A stretch of 64,000 bases of DNA from Viridibacillus arvi (GCF_001274945.1 NZ_LILB01000001.1:1137354-1201353); one strand, 5' to 3'; shown: positions 27,077-35,315, numbered from the stretch's first letter. The notes: generated by a model not told the origin, from the letters alone. Numbers and translations are program-made.

Positions 27077-27985
27077 CTAATGGCTGGGATTAGCAATTTC
27101 TGATTCTAAACATTTGATAAATTCTATAGCAGTGTTTGATAATGGATATTTCTTCGATCGAAGCCAACCTAGAAATAGAGAATCATGTTTTACGTTAATC
27201 AACGGAATAGCAATAACTTCTCCGTTTAAGAAATACGGATCATTATTGACCCCCACTTCATAATAAAATGAAATAGCTAAACCTTCAGAAACTGTTTTTT
27301 TAATAACCTCCATATTATTAGTGGAAAACAAAATATTTATTGGACCAAAATGTTTAAAAAGATTTTGAATAAATAGTTGCATTTTCGGACCGTTATAGAC
27401 GACTAAGCTCTGACCGAGCAAATCTTGAGGGGTTATGCTTTTTCGATGAGCCAATGGTGAATGCTTACTAACAACAACAGTTAACTTCCCTTCTATAATA
27501 GGGTTAAATTCCAATTCATCTTCATATAATACTCTACTTGGTATGCTCATTAATCCGATGTTTATCTTGTTATCTTTCACATCATCAATCACATCATGGT
27601 TTGCCTTTTCTTCAATAATAATATTTACTTGCGGATACTTTTCTTTAAAGATAGCTAATGACTTAGGCAAAATAGTGAGAAACATACTTTGGGTAGATGC
27701 CAATCTTAATTCATTTTCCATCGTATCTGTATAACTTTGAGCTTTGTCCTTTATTTCTTTCAAAATCCCCATAGCTTCATAGGCTTTTTTTATGATCTCA
27801 AATCCGGCTTCCGTAGGTATCGTTCCTGCACGCGAACGATTGAAGATTTTCACACCTAGTTCCTTCTCCAAACTCGAGATAGCCATACTAATGCCTGATT
27901 GGGAAACATGAAGGTTTTTCGATGCAATAGAAATAGAACGCAATTCAGAGACTTTGATAATATACTGCAGTTGCTCAATGTTCAT
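27077..27985 (-). CDS. LysR-family transcriptional regulator
   Basis: 302 residues. The N-terminal LysR helix-turn-helix (about 3-60) has S-I-S-I-A-S-K-N-L-H-V-S-Q-S-G-I-S and L-E-K-E-L-G-V-K-I-F-N-R-S, and the C-terminal part is the usual two-lobed inducer-binding domain. It is encoded on the same strand as, and 200 bp upstream of, the acyl-CoA operon. That spacing leaves room for a separate operon promoter in 26875-27076, so it is the likely activator of the block, responding to the substrate or its CoA ester (inference). Confidence 0.88.
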   Translation of the reverse strand: MNIEQLQYIIKVSELRSISIASKNLHVSQSGISMAISSLEKELGVKIFNRSRAGTIPTEAGFEIIKKAYEAMGILKEIKDKAQSYTDTMENELRLASTQSMFLTILPKSLAIFKEKYPQVNIIIEEKANHDVIDDVKDNKINIGLMSIPSRVLYEDELEFNPIIEGKLTVVVSKHSPLAHRKSITPQDLLGQSLVVYNGPKMQLFIQNLFKHFGPINILFSTNNMEVIKKTVSEGLAISFYYEVGVNNDPYFLNGEVIAIPLINVKHDSLFLGWLRSKKYPLSNTAIEFIKCLESEIANPSH

Positions 27986-28221
27986 AATAGACCTCCATTG
28001 ACGTTCGAATTATAAGAAGCATTTTTTTATTTTATCACATACTGATTATTCTGACTTTAAAACGAACTGCTGTACTAGCAATATGCTAGAACAAAAGGAG
28101 AAATAAAAAATAAATCATATTGCTCCACCAAAAACTTCATGGTAAAATTATAAGATGTCTAAAAATAGTGAGTGATAATTATGATACAAACTACAAATTC
28201 ACAATACTATATATTTCAAAA

Positions 28222-28261
28222 AACAAAAACCCTCGACTAAAACCAGTCGGGGGTTTTTGTT
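28222..28261 (+). terminator. terminator hairpin in front of the cation-efflux gene
   Basis: Perfect arms AAAAACC-CTCGACT and AGTCGGGGGTTTTT around a 6-nt loop, 36 nt before the CDF start codon. The upstream gene is transcribed away, so nothing obvious needs terminating here. It is either an attenuator for the CDF gene or the terminator of an ancestral upstream gene (its twin follows dsdA). Confidence 0.75.
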
Positions 28262-28297
28262 GCTCTTGGGAAAGAATTTTATAGGAGGTGCAAACTT

Positions 28298-29203
28298 ATG
28301 AATCAAGGCACAAATTCAAATGGTTCATTACTTGCCGGGTGGATTAGTTTAATAAGTAACATCATTTTAACAATCCTTAAAATTGTTGTAGGTACTCTCT
28401 TCAATAGCCCTGTTCTTCTTGCAGATGGTTACCATAACGCTGGTGATGTTATTGCAAGTGGTGCTGCTTTAACTTCAATGCGTATTTCAAAACGTCCAGC
28501 GGATGAAGACCATCCTTATGGCCACGGTAAAGCTGAAGTGATCAGCTCTGCCATTGTCGGTATAATTTTATTACTAGCAGCAATTTATATTGCCTTTGAA
28601 TCTTTTTCAGCATTCTTTCATGAACCTGAAAAAGCAAGTGTAATAGCTTTTATTACTGCAATTATTTCACTCGTATGGAAGCAAGTTTTATACGTCTATA
28701 CGATTAGAATTGGCAAAAGAACGAATAGTAAAGGCTTAATTGCAACTGCCTATGATCATCTGGCAGATGTGTATGCTTCATTAGCAGCCGTATTGGGAAT
28801 TGGCCTTGCACTTGTTGGAGAGATTTATCATATTCAACTACTTACTTACGGAGATCCAATTGCCGGTATCATTGTAACCATCTTAGTTTTCAAACTTGCA
28901 TATGGAATGATAATAGAAGCAATAGACACACTCATGGAAAAAAGTGTTAGTAAGGAAAGATTGGATAACTTTACGACTTTAATACTTACTATTCCAGAAG
29001 TAAAACGCATTGATCGACTACGCGCAAGAGAACACGGTCATTATGTATTGATAGACCTTCGAGTGGGTGTAGCTGGTGAATTAACAATTCAAGAAGGTCA
29101 TGATATTATTCGCAAAATCAAGAAAACGATAATGGAAAATCAACCTGATGTCGACGAAGTGCTTATTCACCTAAATCCTTGGTACGAAATTGATAAAGCT
29201 TAA
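28298..29203 (+). CDS. cation diffusion facilitator (CDF) family metal efflux protein
   Basis: 301 residues, ATG with AGGAGGTG 6 nt upstream. Six membrane helices in the first 210 residues, with metal-site motifs L-L-A-D-G-Y-H-N-A-G-D in helix 2 and D-H-L-A-D in helix 5, the H-P-Y-G-H-G-K loop, and a C-terminal cytoplasmic domain with R-x-H-G-H. The H-N-x-x-D and D-H-x-x-D pattern is that of the manganese/iron/zinc exporters related to B. subtilis MneP and MneS. A manganese riboswitch occurs 2.4 kb downstream but on the other strand. Metal specificity is inference. Confidence 0.88.
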   Translation: MNQGTNSNGSLLAGWISLISNIILTILKIVVGTLFNSPVLLADGYHNAGDVIASGAALTSMRISKRPADEDHPYGHGKAEVISSAIVGIILLLAAIYIAFESFSAFFHEPEKASVIAFITAIISLVWKQVLYVYTIRIGKRTNSKGLIATAYDHLADVYASLAAVLGIGLALVGEIYHIQLLTYGDPIAGIIVTILVFKLAYGMIIEAIDTLMEKSVSKERLDNFTTLILTIPEVKRIDRLRAREHGHYVLIDLRVGVAGELTIQEGHDIIRKIKKTIMENQPDVDEVLIHLNPWYEIDKA

Positions 29204-29355
29204 AGACTTCTACTTTCTTATTTGAATAATCAATTCACATTTATTTTGCCCTACGAAATATTTTTTCGAAAAGCGATGTTAAATGATAGACTTTTCTGTT
29301 AATTAAGTATATAGTTAAGGAGAAATCTTCCTTTTATAGCCCTTATTTTTAGTTT

Positions 29356-29385
29356 CGCTCACTCCTATTGAGTGGGCGTTTTTTT
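29356..29385 (+). terminator. intrinsic terminator
   Basis: Arms CGCTCACTC and GAGTGGGCG with a 5-nt loop and a seven-T run, about 150 nt after the CDF gene. The remainder of 29204-29520 is AT-rich and holds only promoter-like TATAAT sequences before the methyltransferase. Confidence 0.85.
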
Positions 29386-29520
29386 ATGGGGTTTATTAAT
29401 TAATGCTTGAAACTTACATATAAGAAATATTGATCGATTATTATAATATAAATAACATTTACTTACATCTACTTTAGATCGATAATTATCTTAACGTTAA
29501 TAAGAATTGGAGGTCATTTT

Positions 29521-30303
29521 ATGACGATTGATTTTCATAGTCAGGATAACCGTTCTACTTATGCCAAACGACAAGCAGATGATACTTGGGTGAATATGAT
29601 CCAGTCAATTTGTGAGATTGAAGGTAAAAACGTTTTAGATATTGGATGTGGTGGAGGTATTTACACAAAAGCTTTTGCAGAAATGGGCGCTTCTTTTGTT
29701 ACGGGATTAGATTTTTCTAAGGAAATTTTATCTTCTGCCAAAGAGAACTGTAAAAGTTATGCCAACATAAATTTCCATTTAGGTAATGCCTTAAATACTC
29801 AACTAAAAAAAGAACAATATGACATTATTTTAGAAAGAGCAATCATCCATCATATTAATGATTTGGAGAGTTGTTTTAAAGAAGCTTTTCAATTGTTAAA
29901 ACCAGGTGGTATTTTCATCATTCAAGATAGAACACCTGAAGATTGCATCCTTGAAGGAAGTCCTACTCACATTAGAGGTTATTTTTTCTCTAAATATCCA
30001 TACTTAGTGAATAAAGAAACTGAAAGAAGACATTCAAGTGAAAAAGTCATTCAAACATTACTAGCAGAAGGATTCAAAGATACACAGAATTTTTCGTTTT
30101 GGGAAACGAGAAAGACATATAAAGCTCTATCTGATTTAGAAACTGACTTATTAAATAGAACAGGTCGCTCCATTCTATATGACTTGAGTGACAAACAACT
30201 TGAAGAACTCGTTTTGTATATTAAAGAAAAGTTGGCTTTAAATGATAATAAGATCATTATCGAAAAAGATAGATGGACTATTTGGAAAGCTATAAAAGAT
30301 TAA
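29521..30303 (+). CDS. class I SAM-dependent methyltransferase
   Basis: 260 residues, ATG with GGAGG 8 nt upstream. Rossmann-like methyltransferase domain: motif I V-L-D-I-G-C-G-G-G at about 40-48, acidic ribose-binding position in G-L-D-F-S, the D-I-I-L-E-R-A-I-I-H-H segment and L-K-P-G-G-I-F-I-I-Q-D. Similar to small-molecule or ubiquinone/menaquinone-type methyltransferases; the substrate is unknown. Monocistronic. Confidence 0.87.
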   Translation: MTIDFHSQDNRSTYAKRQADDTWVNMIQSICEIEGKNVLDIGCGGGIYTKAFAEMGASFVTGLDFSKEILSSAKENCKSYANINFHLGNALNTQLKKEQYDIILERAIIHHINDLESCFKEAFQLLKPGGIFIIQDRTPEDCILEGSPTHIRGYFFSKYPYLVNKETERRHSSEKVIQTLLAEGFKDTQNFSFWETRKTYKALSDLETDLLNRTGRSILYDLSDKQLEELVLYIKEKLALNDNKIIIEKDRWTIWKAIKD

Positions 30304-30408
30304 TAAGTGCCAGCCACTTAGGTTATTAAAAACTTTTTTGGGTATAATATTTTTGAATTCAAAGTATTCACTTAAAAAGTCATACTCACACAAGGAGTTG
30401 GTATTGAA

Positions 30409-30882
30409 ATGAAAGTTGTCAAAACACTCGTTACTGGACTATTAGCAAGTGGTATTGTTCTAACAGGCGTTTCAGGACCTAATGGCGAAATTGACATAGT
30501 TCATGCAGAGACATCAATCATTCCGCTATCACCTAATCCACCTATAACGACTTATGACTATTACACTGCAGAAGGTCAAGCCAAAGTGTACAAAATCGTC
30601 ACGGAGAAAACGAAAATAGATGGTAAAGTTAAAATAACAACGAAACTTGTTGCGTTTAAAGTTGATGAATTTGGCTCAGCTTTCAAAGTATCCCAAACAA
30701 CTGGCTTACCATCAACAGTGCAAGCTTATATTGGGAAAAGAATAGAATACAAAAAAATAGTTGCCTACAAAGATTTAACCGATGCTGAAATAGGAACAAC
30801 TTATTATCTTAAAACAAAACAAGATGGTGTTTACGAAACCACAAAAGATAAATGGAACAGTTGGTTTTCGTCAGTTAAATAG
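30409..30882 (+). CDS. secreted protein of unknown function
   Basis: 157 residues with a signal peptide of about 35 residues (K-V-V-K-T-L-V-T-G-L-L then a likely cleavage after V-H-A). The mature part is Lys- and Thr-rich, without Cys, and reads as a small beta protein with repeated K-V-K-I-T-T-K-type strands. No motif I recognise. ATG is preceded by AAGGAG, and an intrinsic terminator follows directly. Confidence 0.65.
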   Translation: MKVVKTLVTGLLASGIVLTGVSGPNGEIDIVHAETSIIPLSPNPPITTYDYYTAEGQAKVYKIVTEKTKIDGKVKITTKLVAFKVDEFGSAFKVSQTTGLPSTVQAYIGKRIEYKKIVAYKDLTDAEIGTTYYLKTKQDGVYETTKDKWNSWFSSVK

Positions 30883-30891
30883 ACACGTGAT

Positions 30892-30922
30892 AGGGCTATC
30901 AGTTATTGGATAGCCCTTTATT
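30892..30922. terminator. terminator between convergent genes
   Basis: Perfect 9-bp arms AGGGCTATC and GATAGCCCT with an 8-nt loop and a T-rich tail, 10 nt after the stop at 30882. It may serve the convergent kinase-like gene as well. Confidence 0.85.
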
Positions 30923-30933
30923 CTTTGTATCAA

Positions 30934-31539
30934 TTATTTAAAAATATTCTTTTTATAAATCATAGCAATACCATTTAACATGAATTCTGGAATCTTCTTT
31001 GGAAAATAGCGTTTTTCATAATAACAGTAAAACGCCTTTTTCAAATCGAGCCATTGGCTGCAGTCTTTCGTTTGTCTAAATCTAGCCACGTCTATAATCT
31101 TTACTTGCTGATCTGATGTAATTAAGATGTTTCTTAAATGAACGTCAGATGGATTTAATCCCTCTTGTTTTGCCAATTGCAAAGCGATATCAATATTTTG
31201 GATGACCTCTTGAGAAATTGGAATACCATTTGTGAGACAGTCAAAAAGCGTAGTTCCTTCTATATAATCAATAACTAAATAATTTGATCCTGCATCATAA
31301 AGCGTTGGATAATAATTGATTTCCTGAATTACTTTATAGATTTCTGCTTCTTCCTCAGCAATATACATATATTCCGGAAAAAATACTTTCAAAGCTTTTT
31401 CCGTTTGTTTAATTCTAAATACATAGGCACTTCTCCCCTGACCAATCAATGATAATGATTGGTCATAGTCCAGTAGCGTATGCTGATTGTCAGGTCCAAT
31501 TTTCACACTTGCGGCAAGCTCGTGGAATATAAGAATAAT
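30934..31539 (-). CDS. small kinase-like protein (YrzF-like, Ser/Thr kinase fold)
   Basis: Minimal protein-kinase fold: Gly-rich loop L-I-G-Q-G-R-S-A-Y-V-F, the Lys in K-A-L-K-V-F-F, Glu in E-E-E-A-E-I-Y, catalytic loop D-V-H-L-R-N-I-L and metal site I-I-D-V-A-R-F. It resembles B. subtilis YrzF. The first standard start in frame is GTG at 31506, which has no convincing ribosome site. The frame stays open upstream, and GGAG at 31548-31545 sits 5 nt before an in-frame ATT at 31539, given here as the likely start, adding 11 residues. A manganese riboswitch and tandem terminators lie upstream on the same strand. Confidence 0.75.
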   Translation of the reverse strand: MILIFHELAASVKIGPDNQHTLLDYDQSLSLIGQGRSAYVFRIKQTEKALKVFFPEYMYIAEEEAEIYKVIQEINYYPTLYDAGSNYLVIDYIEGTTLFDCLTNGIPISQEVIQNIDIALQLAKQEGLNPSDVHLRNILITSDQQVKIIDVARFRQTKDCSQWLDLKKAFYCYYEKRYFPKKIPEFMLNGIAMIYKKNIFK

Positions 31540-31578
31540 AGCAACTCCATTCTGTAGTATTCATTATTTTAAACAAGA

Positions 31579-31616
31579 AAAGGCGTTATAACCGATTTGT
31601 CGGTTATAACGCCTTT
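31579..31616 (-). terminator. perfect 17-bp hairpin, second terminator behind the riboswitch
   Basis: AAAGGCGTTATAACCGA and its exact complement around a 4-nt loop, followed on the minus strand by a T-rich tract. It lies between the riboswitch terminator and the kinase-like gene. Confidence 0.8.
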
Positions 31617-31620
31617 ACAT

Positions 31621-31745
31621 AAAAAAGACCTTACCAAAAAATCGGTAAGGTCTCGCAAACAACTATTAAAAGTTGCCAATAAAACCGAGGATATTTATCC
31701 TGTATTGACGATTTTATTGTATAGCTACTCCCCTTAAACGGAGGA
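31621..31745 (-). ncRNA. yybP-ykoY (Mn2+) riboswitch with its expression-platform terminator
   Basis: Read on the minus strand, the hallmark AAGGGGAGTAGC (31735-31724) is followed by CGTCAATACA, a paired P3 helix, GGCAAC and GCGAGACCTTA. These are the conserved loop sequences that form the manganese-binding pocket of this riboswitch. The last segment also forms the first arm of a terminator (GACCTTACC/GGTAAGGTC, 31652-31627, then TTTTTT). Manganese binding should prevent that terminator and raise expression. The next gene on this strand is the kinase-like gene at 30934-31539, not a metal exporter. Confidence 0.88.
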
Positions 31746-31969
31746 TTGTTATATTCAATTATCTTATTATTTTCATTATAGATGTTCGTTAAAGAAACGT
31801 CAATTATTGCACTTTTTAGGACTTCACATTGAAGATATCCCTAAAATTTATTTTTTAAAAACATACAAAACATCCATTTAGCCCATACAAAAAATTTAGA
31901 TTTGGGCAGTAGGCAACATATTCATACCCCTTCATATTCTATAATCAGACCTATTAGAGGGGGAAAAGT

Positions 31970-32494
31970 ATGGGCATAGAATTTACAGCTCTCCATTGGA
32001 TTTATGTTGTTTTCATTGTTTTGATTATTGGGTTTATGGTGAAGCGTCGAGATACTACCCTCATTTGTATTATTGGCATTTTCATGCTAGCAATTTTCGC
32101 AACAGGGAGTTTAACTGCCTCCATAAGTGGCGTTTTTAATAGTTTTATCTATGCCATTACTGAATTAATGTCGACCATTTTAATCATATCGATTATTGTC
32201 GCAATGAGCTCTGTGTTATCAAAGTCTGGCATTAATGATGTCATGATTGCACCTTTTACAAAGTTTTTCAAAAACCCGACTCTTGCCTTCTGGATTATTG
32301 GTATTTTAATGATGATTATTTCATGGTTCTTCTGGCCATCTCCAGCGGTTGCATTACTTGGTGCAGTACTACTGCCAGCCGCATTACGAGCTGGGTTGCC
32401 CGCTCTCGGTGTACCGAACGCTAACAAAGGAATCTTTTTAAACAGGTATTCATTACCACGACACTTTTCAGAAGTATTTGAATATTTGATGTAG
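31970..32494 (+). pseudogene. transporter gene, 5' part interrupted by the serine-recombinase element
   Basis: Codons 1-148 (to GGTGTA at 32408-32413) encode an ion-transporter-superfamily permease (GntP/CitMHS-like): about four membrane helices, then F-W-P-S-P-A-V-A-L-L-G-A and L-P-A-L-G-V. From 32414 the frame runs into element DNA and ends after 27 unrelated residues. Joining codon GTA at 32413 to GCG at 42254 gives G-V-A-M-A-M-N-L-F-G-H-G in frame, a continuous 463-codon gene. Good GGGGG ribosome site. As it stands the 174-residue product is probably non-functional. Confidence 0.9.
32408..32413. repeat. left attachment core (attL) GGTGTA
   Basis: Left crossover repeat. Flank left: GCCCGCTCTC (gene); flank right: CCGAACGCTAAC (element). 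Codons Gly-Val of the transporter. Confidence 0.8.
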
Positions 32495-32524
32495 GTAAAC
32501 GTACAAGAAACATAATTCTGTTTG

Positions 32525-32533
32525 CATATAGTA
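32525..32533 (+). promoter_or_regulatory. sigma-K-like -10 element (CATATAGTA)
   Basis: Fits CATANNNTA of mother-cell sigma-K promoters and lies at the right distance before the propeller gene; the -35 is poor. A similar CATATGATA lies at 36716-36708 on the minus strand before the Cys-rich gene. Such matches are frequent by chance in AT-rich DNA. Confidence 0.35.
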
Positions 32534-32561
32534 TCAATATATGAGAGTAAGGGTGAGCAAT

Positions 32562-33584
32562 GTGGAAAATTTTAAAAAGTTCAAGTTTAAATCAAATCCA
32601 AGTTGTCGTTGTCATTGTTGTGGCTTTTGTTGTCCTTGTCGTTGTAACCAACCATTTATACCTGAACCACCAATTTGTAACTTTCTCGTATATGTTACAG
32701 ACGCTGGTACGCTAGCTAATCCTGATAATAGTGTATCCGTGATTGATACAGGGACAAATACTATAGTCGCTACTATTCCAGTAGGAACTGGTCCACTAGA
32801 AGTAGCGATTTCACCAAATGGAACACTTGGTTATGTTCCAGCTTTCTTATCGAATAATGTAACGGTTTTTGATACTGCAACAAACACTCCAATCGCTACC
32901 ATTCCGGTAGGAGTTAATCCTCTTGGTGTAGCAATTTCACCAAATGGAGCACTTGCTTATGTAGCAAATCATGGAGATAACACTGTATCTGTCATAAATA
33001 CAGCAACAAATACCGTAACCGCTACTATTCCTGTAGGGCTCCAACCTCAAGGCATAGCTTTTACTCCGAATGGTGCCTTTGCTTACGTAGCAAATGAAAA
33101 CTCAAATAATGTATCCGTCATAAATACAGCAACAAGTTCGGTGGTTGATACAATAACTGTGGGAACTCGCCCTAGATCAATCGTTTTCACACCGAACGGA
33201 CAATTTGCTTACGTTACAAATGAAAATAGTAACACAGTCTCTGTAATTGATGCAGTAACAAATACGGTAGTTGCTACCATCCCTGTGGGAACAGGACCTG
33301 TTGGAACAGCAATTACACCGGATGGAACACTTGTTTATATCGTAAATAAAGGTAGTAATACTGTATCCGTCATAAATACAGCAACGAATACGGTGATTGC
33401 TACAATCCCTGTAGGACTATCTCCTGACCAAGTAACCATCTTGCCGGATGGAACACTTGCTTATGTCACAAATCAACTTGACAATACTGTGTCTGTCATA
33501 GATATAGCAACAAATTCAGTAATCGATACAATTCCAGGGTTTAACGGTCCTACTGGTATAAAAACCGGGACAATCTGCCAATAA
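32562..33584 (+). CDS. Cys-rich YVTN beta-propeller protein (candidate spore-surface protein)
   Basis: About 340 residues from GTG 32562, which is 6 nt after AAGGGTG; ATG 32541 would coincide with the predicted transcription start. A basic N-terminus is followed by CRCHCCGFCCPCRC, eight Cys in 14 residues, then seven repeats of about 42 residues with Y-V-(A/T)-N, N-T-V-S-V-I-(N/D)-T-A-T-N and I-P-V-G as recurring blocks. This predicts one seven-bladed propeller. No signal peptide. Cys clusters of this kind cross-link coat and exosporium proteins, so a spore-surface role is inferred from the cluster and its neighbours. Confidence 0.8.
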   Translation: MENFKKFKFKSNPSCRCHCCGFCCPCRCNQPFIPEPPICNFLVYVTDAGTLANPDNSVSVIDTGTNTIVATIPVGTGPLEVAISPNGTLGYVPAFLSNNVTVFDTATNTPIATIPVGVNPLGVAISPNGALAYVANHGDNTVSVINTATNTVTATIPVGLQPQGIAFTPNGAFAYVANENSNNVSVINTATSSVVDTITVGTRPRSIVFTPNGQFAYVTNENSNTVSVIDAVTNTVVATIPVGTGPVGTAITPDGTLVYIVNKGSNTVSVINTATNTVIATIPVGLSPDQVTILPDGTLAYVTNQLDNTVSVIDIATNSVIDTIPGFNGPTGIKTGTICQ

Positions 33585-34200
33585 AAGATCAAATTTTTAT
33601 ATAAACGAGTTGATTTCATAATCCAGAGTCCTTAGAGCTCAAGGGCTTCAAACAAATAAAAAACAGACACCTCTCCAGATTCGGTATAATGGTAGAGAAC
33701 AAACAAAACCAAACTGAGTGAATGCCCCATGACTAATGTAAAACAAACAAAGAATTTAAAGAAAAAGATCTTCCTTATCTTTAAACTGTACCCTATAAGA
33801 TAGACACTTTTGAAAAAACTCTATCCTAAAGGGTACTTTTGTTTATAATGAGAAAGCAATCACTTATACAGACTAATTTAAGCGTCAGAGTGCAAATCCC
33901 CCCATACTTTCTACTAAATTCATTCGGACCTAAAACAGCGCCAAAAGTCGTCATAAGATTGTAGTGCTGATAGCAAGCACGCTGTTTTTCATTAGCTAAG
34001 TCTGTTCCAGCATATCGAGCCTGTAAATTTGTTGCAGTCCCTTTATGTGTAATATATTAAACAAGTATAGGTGAAATCGATTACCTTGTGCCATTACTTG
34101 TCCTTAATGTTACAGATTAGCCGAAATCTCTTATGTTTATTTCGCATTAACTGCAAATGTATCTTGTCTTACTTTTGAAACTGCCTTTTTCAACATACTT
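33585..34200. other. non-coding stretch with decayed gene fragments inside the element
   Basis: About 615 bp. An imperfect inverted repeat GTACCCTATAAGATAGA / TCTATCCTAAAGGGTAC at about 33789-33836 and a short frame starting ATGACTAATG at 33730 suggest an eroded insertion sequence, though no transposase motif survives. An MFS-like fragment (33882-34042) lies to its right. Confidence 0.4.
33882..34042 (-). pseudogene. fragment of an MFS transporter gene
   Basis: The minus strand reads about 53 codons without a stop, including L-Q-A-R-Y-A-G-T-D-L and M-T-T-F-G-A-V-L-G-P-N. This resembles the helix 4-5 region of MFS drug-efflux-type transporters (A-R-Y-A-x-T-D-L ... T-x-G-A-V-x-G-P-N). No start, no membrane context and stops on both sides, so it is a relic. 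Confidence 0.5.
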
Positions 34201-35022
34201 TTATACAGTTTTATCAGTAGTTATTTCTATAGTAAGCTCGTTCAATTTGTGATCCAAGTCATTAAGCAAGCGAAATTTATGATTCAACTGCTTTTCAAAA
34301 TCCATTGATTGAGCCAATACCTTATTTACTTGAGAATCTAAGTGTGTAAGGACCTCTGGATTCATCATTGTTTTTCCACTTAGAGAAAAGCTATGTTTTT
34401 TTACATCCGCTAATTCTTTCGATAATTTTTCTATCTCAGTGTTTTTCCCATCTATTTCTAAGGATAAATGCTCATTAAGATTGTCTGAATTAGTTTGTTC
34501 TATACGAGATCTTTCAAGGGCTACAATTATAGTCTTCATTTGTTGGCTTATATCCCTTGTAAAAACATTCAACTTATTTTCAAGGCCATCCACTAAAGTC
34601 ATATAATTAGCATCTGAATTCACAGAAAGAAATTCAGCTTTAGTGGATTTTAACGTTTCCTTTATTAGCTTATTTTCTGCACGCAGTTCTTCTACTACTT
34701 TTAATAAACCCTCTATCGAAGAAAGTTGTTTTTTCTGCTGGATTTCTCTTACTTGTATATCATCATAGTAAGTTTTTATTTTTTTTTCATGGTCTCTCTT
34801 CTGCTTTAAGAGCTCCATCGAAAGCTCCTTTTTCTGTTTTGTTAATTGAACATTTTCTCGCTCTACTCTCAGTACTAGTGAATAATAATCACTATTTCTG
34901 AGCCTTTTGACTTCATTTTTATATTTTTCTAATTCAGCTCTTAATAAAATGATCATTTTCTGAAGCTGAACGGGATCATTACTTTTAACAATATCATTAT
35001 CCACACTTGCACCTCCTATCAC
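34201..35022 (-). CDS. coiled-coil protein, element cargo
   Basis: 273 residues, almost entirely charged helix. Heptad-like Leu/Ile/Val spacing runs from about residue 15 to 215, with short breaks near 120 and 210, and a second coiled stretch covers 225-265. No signal peptide, membrane segment or Cys. Last gene of a tightly packed three-gene minus-strand operon; its start overlaps the end of the preceding gene by 4 nt. Family not recognised. A structural or scaffolding role at the spore surface is conceivable but unproven. Confidence 0.7.
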   Translation of the reverse strand: MIGGASVDNDIVKSNDPVQLQKMIILLRAELEKYKNEVKRLRNSDYYSLVLRVERENVQLTKQKKELSMELLKQKRDHEKKIKTYYDDIQVREIQQKKQLSSIEGLLKVVEELRAENKLIKETLKSTKAEFLSVNSDANYMTLVDGLENKLNVFTRDISQQMKTIIVALERSRIEQTNSDNLNEHLSLEIDGKNTEIEKLSKELADVKKHSFSLSGKTMMNPEVLTHLDSQVNKVLAQSMDFEKQLNHKFRLLNDLDHKLNELTIEITTDKTV

Positions 35023-35315
35023 GACAATTTTTCAAGTAAACTAATCACTTCTTCAAATTGCTCCTTACTTTTCTCTAACATCTCGTCAAGCTGCTTAATA
35101 AGCTTAATTTCTAATTCTTCATCGCCCATTTCTTCAGCTTTTATCTTTTCTCCTGATATTAAATAATTAATAAGTAGATTCAATGTGCTTTTTTCGAGAT
35201 AAGCAAAGCTATTATTTTCTTCATTACTATAGCTAGGTAAATTCGTAAGCTGTTCCTTCATAAGTTGATGGATAACACTATCTATTTTTTGATTCATATT
35301 TTCATACTCACTCAT
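35019..35315 (-). CDS. small acidic helical protein, element cargo
   Basis: 98 residues from ATG 35315, placed 7 nt after AGGGGG; two upstream ATG or GTG codons lie in or before that site. Acidic and helical, with L-L-I-N-Y-L-I-S-G-E-K-I in the middle. It overlaps the 3' end of the preceding gene by 8 nt and the next gene by 4 nt, so the three are translationally coupled. No recognised family. Confidence 0.7.
   Translation of the reverse strand: MSEYENMNQKIDSVIHQLMKEQLTNLPSYSNEENNSFAYLEKSTLNLLINYLISGEKIKAEEMGDEELEIKLIKQLDEMLEKSKEQFEEVISLLEKLS

Noticed and set aside
32149-32427. Minus-strand frame opposite the transporter 5' part
   Set aside because: Shadow of the membrane protein's codons; the crossover and family evidence are on the plus strand.
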